44,336 nucleotides of DNA from CAZUQP01 sp964484285 (GTDB taxonomy: Bacteria > Pseudomonadota > Gammaproteobacteria > DSM-16500): positions 1 through 44,336 of the forward strand of contig CAZAEO010000003.1 in the NCBI GenBank assembly GCA_964484285.1. The letters are read 5' to 3'. This document shows positions 24,434 to 33,724 of this stretch, piece by piece. The notes below the pieces were generated by a model, which did not search any database, was not told the DNA's origin, and was given only the letters and a program-made list of their open reading frames with translations. The translations under genes were made by a program, and so were the position numbers. Numbering within the stretch: the stretch's first letter is position 1; each line of letters opens with the position of its first letter.

Positions 24434-25606
24434 TTAAGCATCCACTTCTTCTTTACGACGCAAAAATGCTGGAATATCCAAATATTCCAATTCTTGTACT
24501 GAAGAATCTGCAACAGGTTTGGGAGCCGTGGTATGATGCATTGTATTCATAGCTGCATGACGACGCATGACTGCTGGTTTTTCTAATTGTTGATAATCAA
24601 TGGAACCGTCTGCTTTGGTTGAATCCATTAATCTAACAGGCGACCCTTGTTTACGCCCGAGACCTGTTACAATGACGGTCACACGCACTTCATCACGCAG
24701 TTCCGGATCAATAACCGTACCTACCACTACTGTTGCGCCATCTGAAGTAATATTTTTAATGGCCTCACCCACTGCTTCAAATTCACCGATTGACATGTCT
24801 AATCCAGCTGTAATATTAACCAGAACACCTCGCGCACCAGTCATATCCACATCTTCCAACAATGGACTTGAAATAGCGGCTTCCGCTGCTAAACGTGCAC
24901 GGTTTTCACCTGATGCAACACCTGTTCCCATCATGGCCATGCCCATTTCTGACATCACTGTGCGTACATCAGCAAAATCAACATTGATCAATCCTGGTCG
25001 CGTAATCAATTCAGCAATCCCTTGAACAGCCCCCCGTAACACATCATTTGCTGCTTTAAATGCATTAATCAACGTCACATTTTTACCTAAGACGCTCAGT
25101 AATTTGTTATTGGGAATGGTAATTAAAGAATCGACGTATTGAGAAAGATGCGCAATGCCTTGATCAGCCACTTGCATACGGACTTTACCTTCAAAAGAAA
25201 ATGGCTTAGTTGTGACAGCAACTGTTAATATTCCCAATTCTTTGGCAATTTGAGCAAAAATGGGGGCAGCACCTGTACCTGTGCCGCCACCCATCCCTGC
25301 CGTTAAAAAAACAATATCTGCACCATTCAACACTGCTTTAATGCGTTCACGATCTTCTTCAGCTGAACGCCGCCCCACTTCTGGATTAGCACCCGCTCCT
25401 AATCCGCGGGTAATACTGTCACCTAATTGCAAAAGCGTAGTTGCTGATGAATTTTTTAATGCTTGCGCATCGGTATTTGCACAAATAAATTCAACACCTT
25501 CAATAGAAGCCGCCATCATATGTTCAACTGCATTGCCGCCACCACCGCCAATCCCAATTACTTTAATTACTGCATTTTGTACATTTGTTTCTGACAACTC
25601 AAACAT
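24434..25606 (-). CDS. ftsZ: Cell division GTPase FtsZ
   Basis: 390 residues from the ATG at 25606 (MFELSETN), with AAAAGGAG 9-16 bp upstream; a reading 15 codons longer is not supported by the family. Tubulin-like ring-forming GTPase. Tubulin signature GGGTGTGAAP, N-terminal IGIGGGGGNAVEHM, and the C-terminal conserved peptide LDIPAFLRRK, the FtsA/ZipA/MinC docking site, are intact. Lies 23 bp after ftsA. Confidence 0.97.
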   Translation of the reverse strand: MFELSETNVQNAVIKVIGIGGGGGNAVEHMMAASIEGVEFICANTDAQALKNSSATTLLQLGDSITRGLGAGANPEVGRRSAEEDRERIKAVLNGADIVFLTAGMGGGTGTGAAPIFAQIAKELGILTVAVTTKPFSFEGKVRMQVADQGIAHLSQYVDSLITIPNNKLLSVLGKNVTLINAFKAANDVLRGAVQGIAELITRPGLINVDFADVRTVMSEMGMAMMGTGVASGENRARLAAEAAISSPLLEDVDMTGARGVLVNITAGLDMSIGEFEAVGEAIKNITSDGATVVVGTVIDPELRDEVRVTVIVTGLGRKQGSPVRLMDSTKADGSIDYQQLEKPAVMRRHAAMNTMHHTTAPKPVADSSVQELEYLDIPAFLRRKEEVDA

Positions 25607-25629
25607 ATGATGACTCCTTTTAGAAATTC

Positions 25630-26865
25630 TTAGAAATTCCCCTGAAACCAACCTTTCATTCTGCCTAATAAGCCTTTTATGCTAGATTGTACTATCGCTT
25701 CGCGCTGAGTATCACGTTGTTGTTGCATACCATACAATAACAATCCAACACTTGTTGCATAGACGGGGTTATTCACAACATCTGCTAAACCGGTTACATG
25801 TTGTGGAGCGCCAACTCTTACTGGCATTTTAAATATGCGTTCTGCTAATTCTGCAGCGCCTTCTACTTTTGATGCACCGCCCGTTAACACAATACCTGCT
25901 GCAATTGCATCTTCTAGACCGCTACGCCGAATCTCTGCCGCTACCAAAGTAAAAAGCTCTTCATAACGCGCTTCAACTACTTCAGCTAATGCACGTCTGG
26001 AAAGATGTCTTCCAGGACGATCGTTTGCAGTAGGAATATCAATCATGTGGTTGGTATCCGCTAAATCTTGCAGAGCACAGGCATATTTTAATTTGATTTC
26101 CTCAGCGTTTCTGGCGGGCGTACGCAAAGCAATAGCAATATCATTGGTCACTTGATCACCGGCTATCGGTATCACTGCGGTATGACGAATAGAACCCTCT
26201 GTGAAAATAGCAATATCTGTCGTACCACCGCCAATATCGATCATACACACGCCCAGTTCTTTTTCATCATCAGATAAAATAGACTGACTTGAGGCAAACT
26301 GCTCAAGAACAATATCGCTTGCAGCCAAGCCACAACGTTTCAAACATTTCACGATATTTTGTGCAGCACTTACTGCACCCGTGACGATATGTACTTTTGC
26401 TTCTAAACGCACTCCTGACATGCCCACAGGTTCACGAATAGAATCCTGGCTATCAATAATAAATTCCTGCGGTAAGATATGCAGAATTTTTTGGTCTGCG
26501 GGGATTGCGACTGCTTTTGCAGCATCAATCACACGCTCCACATCTGTTTGTGTCACCTCCCGATCACGAATGGCAACAATGCCATGAGAGTTAATACTGC
26601 GAATATGACTGCCCGCAATACCAGTAAACGCAGAATAAATCTGACAACCTGCCATCAATTCAGCTTCTTCAACCGCTCGTTGGATAGATTGGACAGTCGA
26701 TTCAATATTAACGACGACTCCGCGCTTTAACCCTTGGGAAGGATGTGATCCAAGGCCAATAATATTTAACTTGCCATCATTAGTTACTTCACCAACGATC
26801 GCAACAACCTTGGATGTACCAATGTCAATACCTACCATATAATCTTTATTTGGCTTCTTTGCCAT
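25630..26865 (-). CDS. ftsA: Cell division protein FtsA
   Basis: 411 residues. Actin-like ATPase that anchors FtsZ to the membrane. Phosphate-binding MVGIDIGTSKVVAIVGE at the N-terminus, second actin-fold motif CMIDIGGGTTDIAIF, adenosine motif GIVLTGGASKVEG, and a C-terminal amphipathic helix (IKGLLGRMKGWFQGNF) that acts as membrane anchor. ATG at 26865 preceded by GGAAGA. Confidence 0.97.
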   Translation of the reverse strand: MAKKPNKDYMVGIDIGTSKVVAIVGEVTNDGKLNIIGLGSHPSQGLKRGVVVNIESTVQSIQRAVEEAELMAGCQIYSAFTGIAGSHIRSINSHGIVAIRDREVTQTDVERVIDAAKAVAIPADQKILHILPQEFIIDSQDSIREPVGMSGVRLEAKVHIVTGAVSAAQNIVKCLKRCGLAASDIVLEQFASSQSILSDDEKELGVCMIDIGGGTTDIAIFTEGSIRHTAVIPIAGDQVTNDIAIALRTPARNAEEIKLKYACALQDLADTNHMIDIPTANDRPGRHLSRRALAEVVEARYEELFTLVAAEIRRSGLEDAIAAGIVLTGGASKVEGAAELAERIFKMPVRVGAPQHVTGLADVVNNPVYATSVGLLLYGMQQQRDTQREAIVQSSIKGLLGRMKGWFQGNF

Positions 26866-26881
26866 AATTATGTCTTCCAGT

Positions 26882-27652
26882 TTATAAAACCGTTTTCCAC
26901 CGTACTGCTAGCCCATTTTGATAACGTAAATCAATATAGTCTACATCAGATCCACGTCCACCGACTATTTTTGGATACACTTTCACAAAATGATGCACAC
27001 GAGTCAAGATATCTTTATATCCCAAATTCACTTTCATTCCGTTTTCAAACGCTATATTCCATGATAAATCGTGCGTCAATTCAAGTCGCGCGATTTTTAA
27101 GTGTAAAGGTTTTACTAAATTAGTTATTTTTGCATAATACTGAAGCATGTGAATCTGCTCACCTTCAGGGCCAAGAAACTGTGGGATATCTGAAAGATGC
27201 GTTTTGAGTGGTGGAGTAAATATTTCTCCTGCTGAACTCAACAGGCTATTACTATTCCAACGCGCGATAGGATTTCTTTCAATCACAGCAATGCTAATTT
27301 GATCAGGCCATATTCGCCGGACAGACGCTTCCGACACCCACGGCATTTGCAAAATCTGTTCTTTAATCTGTTCTACATTAATGGCAAAAAAACCCTTGCG
27401 CACCAAAGGCTCTATCAGATGCTGCACTTCTTGTTGATCAAGATGCTTCACCCCATAGACACTGACTTGTTTGATGAGAAAATGTTGCTGTTCTTTTATT
27501 CTATTGACAAAAAAAATACTGCTTGCCAAGAAAACAATAAATAGAAAAACTTTAATTCCACTCTTCCCTGGGAATTGGATAGGAACCTGGCGCTTCCGTG
27601 TTCTGCCTAAAACCATGCGAGTACGATCCTGGATGAAAGAACAGCATCCCAT
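26882..27652 (-). CDS. ftsQ: Cell division protein FtsQ
   Basis: Up to 256 residues. Bitopic divisome protein: basic cytoplasmic N-terminus, one transmembrane helix (about 32-49, GIKVFLFIVFLASSIFFV), POTRA domain (about 53-120: FLIKQVSVYGVKHLDQQEV) and C-terminal FtsQ domain. The ATG at 27652 has AGGATA very close; MVLGRTRK at 27616, with AGGA 10 bp upstream, is an equally good start. FtsQ links FtsB/FtsL to the ring. A palindromic element separates it from murB, where ddl would normally lie. Confidence 0.92.
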   Translation of the reverse strand: MGCCSFIQDRTRMVLGRTRKRQVPIQFPGKSGIKVFLFIVFLASSIFFVNRIKEQQHFLIKQVSVYGVKHLDQQEVQHLIEPLVRKGFFAINVEQIKEQILQMPWVSEASVRRIWPDQISIAVIERNPIARWNSNSLLSSAGEIFTPPLKTHLSDIPQFLGPEGEQIHMLQYYAKITNLVKPLHLKIARLELTHDLSWNIAFENGMKVNLGYKDILTRVHHFVKVYPKIVGGRGSDVDYIDLRYQNGLAVRWKTVL

Positions 27653-27690
27653 TATCCTAAAAACAAGATCAAAAATCTACCGATTTATAC

Positions 27691-27730
27691 TCCTAAATTC
27701 GGCAGCAGGTTGCAACTGCCGAATTTAGGA
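27691..27730. repeat. 40 bp palindromic element (15 bp arms)
   Basis: TCCTAAATTCGGCAG (27691-27705), loop CAGGTTGCAA, CTGCCGAATTTAGGA (27716-27730): perfect 15 bp arms. One arm plus loop recurs at 456-479, 27 kb away, so this is a dispersed element and not a gene-specific terminator; no T-run follows on either strand. It lies in the murB-ftsQ gap. Confidence 0.85.
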
Positions 27731-27736
27731 TAATAG

Positions 27737-28681
27737 CTATTGTTCATTCAAAAGTGACGAAAGAGCAGAGCAATTTTTATCTTTCGATTTCCCGATAATA
27801 CACACTTCTGGAATTAAATGGATGCCATGTTGCTGCAAAACAATCGTTCGCACATGTGAAATTAACGCTTCAATATCTGCAGCGGAAGCGTGTCCTCCAT
27901 TGATAATAAAATTAGCGTGCTTTTCAGACACATAAGCACCGCCCATCATGGACTTTTTGAGTCCGCATGATTCAATTAAATGTCCAGCATGCTGTCCAGG
28001 CGGATTGCGAAAAACAGATCCGCAATTAGGTAATCCGGTGGGCTGTGCTGCGTTACGCTTTTCTAACAAGGATTTAATATCAGCAAGCGCTTTTACTTTG
28101 TCACCCTGCATGAGTTCAAAATGCCCGGCAACAAACCATTCATTCTCTGGGCGTTTGACGTAACGGTAAGCGACTGTAAATTCTGCTGCAGCACGCACAT
28201 GTTTTTTTCCATTACGATCAACCGTTTCTACGTAACGCACGCGTTGCCACGTTTCACCCCCATAACAACCCGCATTCATGGCTAACGCGCCCCCAACTGT
28301 TCCTGGAATACCTGCCATAAATTCCGCACCTGTTAATCCTAAACGTGCACTATATCTCGCAAATTGCGCGCATGAAACACCCGCTTCAGCGCGAATCAAC
28401 TGTGCATCAAGTTGACTCAACTTATCTAAAGCACCTTGCGTCACAATCACTGTGCCATTAACCCCACCATCTCGAATTAATACATTACTTCCTAAACCCA
28501 ACCATAAGAGTGGCATTGCATCGGGTAATTGTGCCAAAAAAGAAGCGAGATCATCGATATCTGTCGGTACATAAAGATAGTGGGCTGGCCCACCGACGCG
28601 CCAAGAAGTATAGTTTGCAAGCGGTTCATTTGATAAAAGCCGACCGCGCAAATTTATCATCTTCAGCGGTGTATTTAACAT
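27737..28681 (-). CDS. murB: UDP-N-acetylenolpyruvoylglucosamine reductase MurB
   Basis: 314 residues. FAD/NADPH-dependent reduction giving UDP-MurNAc. FAD-binding TSWRVGGPAHYLYVP and GLGSNVLIRDGGVNG, GIPGTVGGALAMNAGCYGG, catalytic Ser in NCGSVFRNP, and the C-terminal Glu region HLIPEVCIIG. Lacks the Tyr loop of E. coli MurB, fitting the shorter type II form. The ATG directly abuts the murC stop. Confidence 0.96.
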   Translation of the reverse strand: MLNTPLKMINLRGRLLSNEPLANYTSWRVGGPAHYLYVPTDIDDLASFLAQLPDAMPLLWLGLGSNVLIRDGGVNGTVIVTQGALDKLSQLDAQLIRAEAGVSCAQFARYSARLGLTGAEFMAGIPGTVGGALAMNAGCYGGETWQRVRYVETVDRNGKKHVRAAAEFTVAYRYVKRPENEWFVAGHFELMQGDKVKALADIKSLLEKRNAAQPTGLPNCGSVFRNPPGQHAGHLIESCGLKKSMMGGAYVSEKHANFIINGGHASAADIEALISHVRTIVLQQHGIHLIPEVCIIGKSKDKNCSALSSLLNEQ

Positions 28682-30127
28682 TTAATTTGCCTCACTGACT
28701 TGAGTATGCGGCACTGATTCACGCAAAGACGTTGCAGCAAGATGAGATGCTAACCCACCAATATTACCCGCCCCCTGCATGAGTAGCACATCACCATCAC
28801 GCAATATCGTGCGCAAAACATCGGCCAATTTGGCATGCTGCTCAATGAAAATAGGATCAAGCACACCACGTTCACGTATGCTACGTGCAAGCGTTGTACC
28901 TTCTGCGCCTGAAATAGGATGTTCTCCTGCTGCATACACATCCAACAAGAGAAGCGCATCAGGCTGTGACAATACTTCACAAAAATCATTAAACAAATCA
29001 TGGGTACGCGTGTAACGATGCGGTTGATAAACCATGACAAGCCGCCTATCTGGCCAGCTATGTCGTACGGCCTGTAATGTTGCCGCGACTTCCCGTGGAT
29101 GATGACCGTAATCATCAATCAAAGTAATAACACCACCTTGCAGCAAATTAAAATCACCGTAAATTTGAAAACGCCGACCAATTCCAGCAAATTTTTCTAA
29201 AGCTGATTGAATAGCACGATCTGATACTTTTAATTGAGTTGCAATGGCAATTGCAGCTAATGCATTTAAGACATTGTGCCTACCAGGTAAATTTAAATGA
29301 ATGGTCAACGGATTCAAATCATCTGGCCGTTTTACAACAAATTGAGTTTTAATACCTGTTTGTACAATAGATAATGCCTGGAAGTCAGCATCATCCGTGA
29401 ATCCATAGGTAACAAACGGCCGTGATATGTCTGCTAACATGTTTTTTACAATAAGATCATCAATACATAAAACGGCGATCCCGTAAAAAGGCAACCGATG
29501 CAGAAACTCAATAAACGCCTGACGTAATTCGTTAAAATCATCATGGTAGGTTGCCATGTGATCCGCATCAATGTTAGTCACTACCGAAATCATCGGTTTT
29601 AAATATAAAAACGATGCATCACTTTCATCTGCTTCCGCCACGAGATAACGACCCGTCCCTAAGCGTGCATTACTGCCCGCACTATTTAATTTACCGCCAA
29701 TGACAAAAGTAGGATCAGTCCCTTCTTCAGCAAGAATGCTCGTTGCTAAACTCGTGGTGGTTGTTTTTCCATGTGTACCAGCAATAGCGATTCCATAACG
29801 AAATCGCATCAACTCACCTAACATTTCTGCGCGTTGCACAATAGGAATACGCAAGTGACGTGCCGCAGCTAACTCTGGGTTTTCTAAATCAATCGCCGAA
29901 GATCGCACGATCACATCTGCACGTTCTACGTGACTTGCCTGATGCCCTTGATAAATTTCGACGCCAATGGAACGTAATCGTTTAGTCAGTGCATTATCAG
30001 CCAAATCGGATCCGGAAACACGATAACCTTGACTTAATAATACTTCAGCAATCCCTGCCATACCCACACCGCCGACACCGACAAAGTGAATATGTTTAAT
30101 TCGGCCCATTTCAAATGTCCAGATCAC
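28682..30127 (-). CDS. murC: UDP-N-acetylmuramate--L-alanine ligase MurC
   Basis: 481 residues. ATP-dependent addition of L-Ala to UDP-MurNAc. N-terminal HIHFVGVGGVGMAGIAE, P-loop GTHGKTTTT, metal/substrate segment EADESDASFL, and YGHHPREVAATLQA in the C-terminal domain. I chose the GTG at 30127, which has GAGAGG 9 bp upstream; an ATG six codons in (MGRIKHIHF, 30109) is the alternative. Lies 3 bp after murG. Confidence 0.96.
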   Translation of the reverse strand: MIWTFEMGRIKHIHFVGVGGVGMAGIAEVLLSQGYRVSGSDLADNALTKRLRSIGVEIYQGHQASHVERADVIVRSSAIDLENPELAAARHLRIPIVQRAEMLGELMRFRYGIAIAGTHGKTTTTSLATSILAEEGTDPTFVIGGKLNSAGSNARLGTGRYLVAEADESDASFLYLKPMISVVTNIDADHMATYHDDFNELRQAFIEFLHRLPFYGIAVLCIDDLIVKNMLADISRPFVTYGFTDDADFQALSIVQTGIKTQFVVKRPDDLNPLTIHLNLPGRHNVLNALAAIAIATQLKVSDRAIQSALEKFAGIGRRFQIYGDFNLLQGGVITLIDDYGHHPREVAATLQAVRHSWPDRRLVMVYQPHRYTRTHDLFNDFCEVLSQPDALLLLDVYAAGEHPISGAEGTTLARSIRERGVLDPIFIEQHAKLADVLRTILRDGDVLLMQGAGNIGGLASHLAATSLRESVPHTQVSEAN

Positions 30128-30130
30128 TTT

Positions 30131-31213
30131 TTAATACCTCTCACAAATTTCTTCACAAATCGCTAATACTTGTTCTGTTGCATTGATCTGCCTGAGTGCA
30201 TAGGCTGCTTCCGCCATTGCCTGATAACGTTCTGGTGATTGAATCAACCCCGCTAAAATTTCTGCTAATTTATCCGCTGTTAATGTTGCTTGTTGAACCA
30301 ACAAAGCCGCATTTTGTTGCGCCATAAAATTAGCATTAGCAGTTTGATGATCATCAATTGCATAGGGAAACGGCACTAATATTGCCCCTCGTCCAGCTGC
30401 GCATAACTCAGTAATTGTTAATGCACCCGCTCTACATAATACTATATCTGCCCAGGCATATGCTTGATCCATTTTCTTTATGAAAGGCACAATGTTCGCG
30501 GTGAGCCCTGCTTGCTGATAAGCAGTAAGGGTTGCAGCGTAATGTTTCTCTCCTGTTTGGTGATACACCTGAGGACGCAGCGCTTCAGGCAGTTTTGCAA
30601 GGGCTTCCGGCAATAATTGATTAATTGCAGCAGCACCTAAGCTCCCACCTAACACTAACAAATTGCAGTGCGTTTTATTTTGTCGTATAGGAGGAGGTAA
30701 ATCAGCAATTTCTTTGCGTATTGGGTTGCCAATGGTCACTACTTGTTTGCGCTTCGCAAAAGTGTGCGGAAAACCTTCCAGCACTTTTTTGGCACGATGC
30801 GCCAGCCATTTATTTGTTGTGCCAGGTTTCGCATTTTGCTCGTGAATCACTAAAGGATAACCTAATAACCAGCTGGCAATTCCACCTGGTCCACTCGCAA
30901 AACCACCCATACCTAGCACAACATCCGGTTGAAGTCGGCGAATAATACGCAATGCTTGCCAAATTGCAACAGTTAAACGTATCGGCGCTAATAAAATATC
31001 TTTTATTCCTTTCCCACGCACACCGCTAATCGTAATAAAATGCAGAGGTATTTCTGTTTCAGTAGGGATGAGGGTTGCTTCTAACCCTTTCCGCGTTCCT
31101 AGCCACTCCACTTGAATGCCTTTTTCACATAATCGCTTAGCAACAGCAAGTCCCGGAAAAACATGCCCCCCTGTCCCGCCTGCCATAATAAGCACTCGCC
31201 GTAATTTAGTCAT
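30131..31213 (-). CDS. murG: Lipid II synthase MurG
   Basis: 360 residues. GT28 glycosyltransferase that adds GlcNAc to lipid I on the inner face of the membrane. N-terminal GGTGGHVFP (12-20), GMGGFASGPGG, HEQNAKPGTTNKWL, GGSLGAAAINQ and the UDP-binding CRAGALTITELCAAG. The ATG overlaps the ftsW 3' end by 8 bp. Confidence 0.97.
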   Translation of the reverse strand: MTKLRRVLIMAGGTGGHVFPGLAVAKRLCEKGIQVEWLGTRKGLEATLIPTETEIPLHFITISGVRGKGIKDILLAPIRLTVAIWQALRIIRRLQPDVVLGMGGFASGPGGIASWLLGYPLVIHEQNAKPGTTNKWLAHRAKKVLEGFPHTFAKRKQVVTIGNPIRKEIADLPPPIRQNKTHCNLLVLGGSLGAAAINQLLPEALAKLPEALRPQVYHQTGEKHYAATLTAYQQAGLTANIVPFIKKMDQAYAWADIVLCRAGALTITELCAAGRGAILVPFPYAIDDHQTANANFMAQQNAALLVQQATLTADKLAEILAGLIQSPERYQAMAEAAYALRQINATEQVLAICEEICERY

Positions 31214-32366
31214 GGCGTAATCCTAACATCATCATGCGATTTTCATAATCAATGCGCAGGAGTAATGCGATCACAACACAGTTAATTAACATACTGCTAC
31301 CACCATAACTTACCAAAGGTAACGTTAATCCTTTGGTAGGCAAAATACCGCAATTTACGCCTATACTGATGATAAATTGAAATGCAATCCATAAACCAAA
31401 CCCATAGGCCATCAATCCCGCAAAATGATGCTCTAATCGCTGGGCTTGCCTGCCAATCAAAAAAATACGCAAAACAAGCAGCGTGAATAATACCGTAATC
31501 ACTACCATTCCGACTAAACCTAATTCTTCCGCAATCACAGCAAATAAAAAATCAGTATGCGCCTCAGGAAGATAAAAGAGTTTTTGGATGCTTTTACCTA
31601 ACCCCACACCAAACCAACCGCCTCGGCCAAACGCAATGAGTGATTGTGTTAGTTGATAACCACTATTAAATGGATTTGCCCATGGATTTAAAAAACTCGT
31701 TAGGCGTGCTAATCGATAAGGTGCAGAAATTGCCATCATAGATAACACCACCAAGACAAGAATCATCAACAGAAAAAAATGTCTTAACTGCATGCCTGCT
31801 AAAAACATCATGGCAAGCGCCGTGACCATCATCACGACTGTTGCACCAAAATCAGGTTCTTTTAAGAGGAGAAGCGCCATCACTGCCAATAATCCCATAG
31901 GCTTTAAAAAACCACTTAAGCGGGTTCTGATTTCATCATTACGACGCACAAGATAACTTGCCATGTAAACCACAACAGCAAATTTAGCCAACTCAGATAC
32001 TTGCATGCCAATTGGGCCTAGTTCAATCCAACGCATACTGCCGTTTACAGAGCGTCCTATTCCCGGCAGTAATACTAACGCTAAAAGCACAATAGCGCAT
32101 GCCATCATAATACCACTCATTTTTTCCCAATATTTTATTTCGAATTGAACGATGATAATACCTAATAGAAAACCCAAAATGAGATACGCTACTTGACGAT
32201 ATAGATAATAAAATGGCTGATGCAATTGCTGATCTGATATCACAATAGATGCCGAAGCAACCATCAACAACCCAACTATAACCAAACTTAAGACAATATA
32301 AATTAACCACTGATCGTATGGTTTGGGTGGCGTCATAGCTCGACGGGATACAGAAGAACGTTGCAT
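31206..32366 (-). CDS. ftsW: SEDS glycosyltransferase FtsW
   Basis: 386 residues with about ten transmembrane helices. FtsW polymerises septal glycan strands together with FtsI. Family segments: GIGRSVNGSMRWIELG, QVSELAKFAVVVYMA, KEPDFGATVV, GYQLTQSLIAFGRGGWFGVGLG, PEAHTDFLFAVIAEELG and LPLVSYGGSSML near the C-terminus. Lies between murD (14 bp) and murG. Confidence 0.97.
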   Translation of the reverse strand: MQRSSVSRRAMTPPKPYDQWLIYIVLSLVIVGLLMVASASIVISDQQLHQPFYYLYRQVAYLILGFLLGIIIVQFEIKYWEKMSGIMMACAIVLLALVLLPGIGRSVNGSMRWIELGPIGMQVSELAKFAVVVYMASYLVRRNDEIRTRLSGFLKPMGLLAVMALLLLKEPDFGATVVMMVTALAMMFLAGMQLRHFFLLMILVLVVLSMMAISAPYRLARLTSFLNPWANPFNSGYQLTQSLIAFGRGGWFGVGLGKSIQKLFYLPEAHTDFLFAVIAEELGLVGMVVITVLFTLLVLRIFLIGRQAQRLEHHFAGLMAYGFGLWIAFQFIISIGVNCGILPTKGLTLPLVSYGGSSMLINCVVIALLLRIDYENRMMMLGLRHD

Positions 32367-32380
32367 GATAGCCTATCCAA

Positions 32381-33724
32381 TTAGTTGAGAGCCTGTACTA
32401 TCTCAGTAAATACTTTACCTCTATGCTCAAAATTATTAAACATATCAAAACTCGCGCAAGCAGGTGATAAAAGAACACTGTCTGCTGGTTGCGCTGAAGT
32501 ATTAGCCACGTAAACCGCCTCTTCCATACTATTAGCAAAACGTACTTCAACACGATTACCTATTGTCTCAGCTAAAAGAGTTGCTGCTTCACCCATCAGC
32601 ACAACTGTTTTTACATATTTTTCGATAACAGAAACAAGCGGCGTAAAATCCGCATTTTTGCCAACACCACCCGCAATTAAAATAAGTTTCCCAGCCATTT
32701 CTGAGCCCAATCCTGCAATCGCCGCTAGTGTTGCTCCAACATTTGTACCTTTTGAATCGTTATACCAGCGCACTCCGTTAAGTTCGCGCACCAACTGACA
32801 ACGATGAGGTAATCCTTTAAATTGCATCAGCACTTGCAACATGGATGACATAGATAATCCATAACCATAGCCAATCGCCAATGCTGCTAATGCATTCGCT
32901 TGATAATGCCGACCTAAAATAGGTAATTCACGCACTGGCATAAGCGTTTGATTTTCAAAAGCCAAAAAAGATTCGTTATTTTTTTTCAGTAAACCGAATT
33001 CATCGACGCCAGGTTGTTGCAACGTAAAATAAATTTTATGTTGCGTAGGAGTTGTTACATATTCTGTAAATGGATCATCACGATTACATACGGCCACTTC
33101 ACAATGAGAATACACTCGCTGCTTAGCCATACAATAATCTTTAAACGTAGCATAACGATCCATATGATCCGGCGTTACATTTAAAACAGTTGCCACGATA
33201 GGTGCTAAAGAATACGTTGTTTCTAATTGAAAACTCGATAATTCCAAAACAAATAATTCCGGTGATGGCGTTGTTAATAAATCCAGTGCAGGAACACCCA
33301 GATTACCGCCCACTTGTGTTTTGATACCCGATGCAATTGCCATTTCACCGACCAACGTAGTGACTGTGCTTTTTGCATTAGTGCCCGTAATTGCAATGAT
33401 GGGTGAATTCACTGCTTTCGCAAATAATTCAATATCTCCAATAATCGGCACACCTCGTGCCATTTGTTGCGACATAGCAGGCTCTTGTAAAGAAACACCA
33501 GGACTTATCACAATTTTGGCTGCTTTTGCTAAGATGGATTCATCCCATTTGCCAAGCGAAATAGGTACAGTTGGAAATTCTTTTATAAATTCATTTAAAT
33601 GTGGTGGATGTTGTCGACTATCTGTTACAGCAACCACCATGCCTCGATGAAGCAAATAGCGTGCCGCAGAATACCCGGAACTACCTAACCCAACGACAAC
33701 ATGCAAATCCTGATTCATAATCAT
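32381..33724 (-). CDS. murD: UDP-N-acetylmuramoylalanine--D-glutamate ligase MurD
   Basis: 447 residues. Adds D-Glu to UDP-MurNAc-L-Ala. N-terminal Rossmann VVVGLGSSGYSAARYL, P-loop ITGTNAKSTVTTL, LSSFQLET, NVTPDHMDRY, NDSKGTNVGAT and C-terminal LLSPACASFDMFNNFEHRG. The P-loop reads TGTNAKS where TGTNGKS is usual, so Gly is replaced by Ala. Starts directly behind the mraY stop. Confidence 0.96.
   Translation of the reverse strand: MIMNQDLHVVVGLGSSGYSAARYLLHRGMVVAVTDSRQHPPHLNEFIKEFPTVPISLGKWDESILAKAAKIVISPGVSLQEPAMSQQMARGVPIIGDIELFAKAVNSPIIAITGTNAKSTVTTLVGEMAIASGIKTQVGGNLGVPALDLLTTPSPELFVLELSSFQLETTYSLAPIVATVLNVTPDHMDRYATFKDYCMAKQRVYSHCEVAVCNRDDPFTEYVTTPTQHKIYFTLQQPGVDEFGLLKKNNESFLAFENQTLMPVRELPILGRHYQANALAALAIGYGYGLSMSSMLQVLMQFKGLPHRCQLVRELNGVRWYNDSKGTNVGATLAAIAGLGSEMAGKLILIAGGVGKNADFTPLVSVIEKYVKTVVLMGEAATLLAETIGNRVEVRFANSMEEAVYVANTSAQPADSVLLSPACASFDMFNNFEHRGKVFTEIVQALN

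Noticed and set aside
24600..25025. Plus-strand reading frame antisense to ftsZ (141 codons)
   Set aside because: Low-complexity Pro/Ser/Thr shadow translation opposite a conserved gene.
27691..27730. Palindrome as a rho-independent terminator of murB
   Set aside because: No T-run on either strand and a second partial copy elsewhere; better explained as a dispersed repeat.
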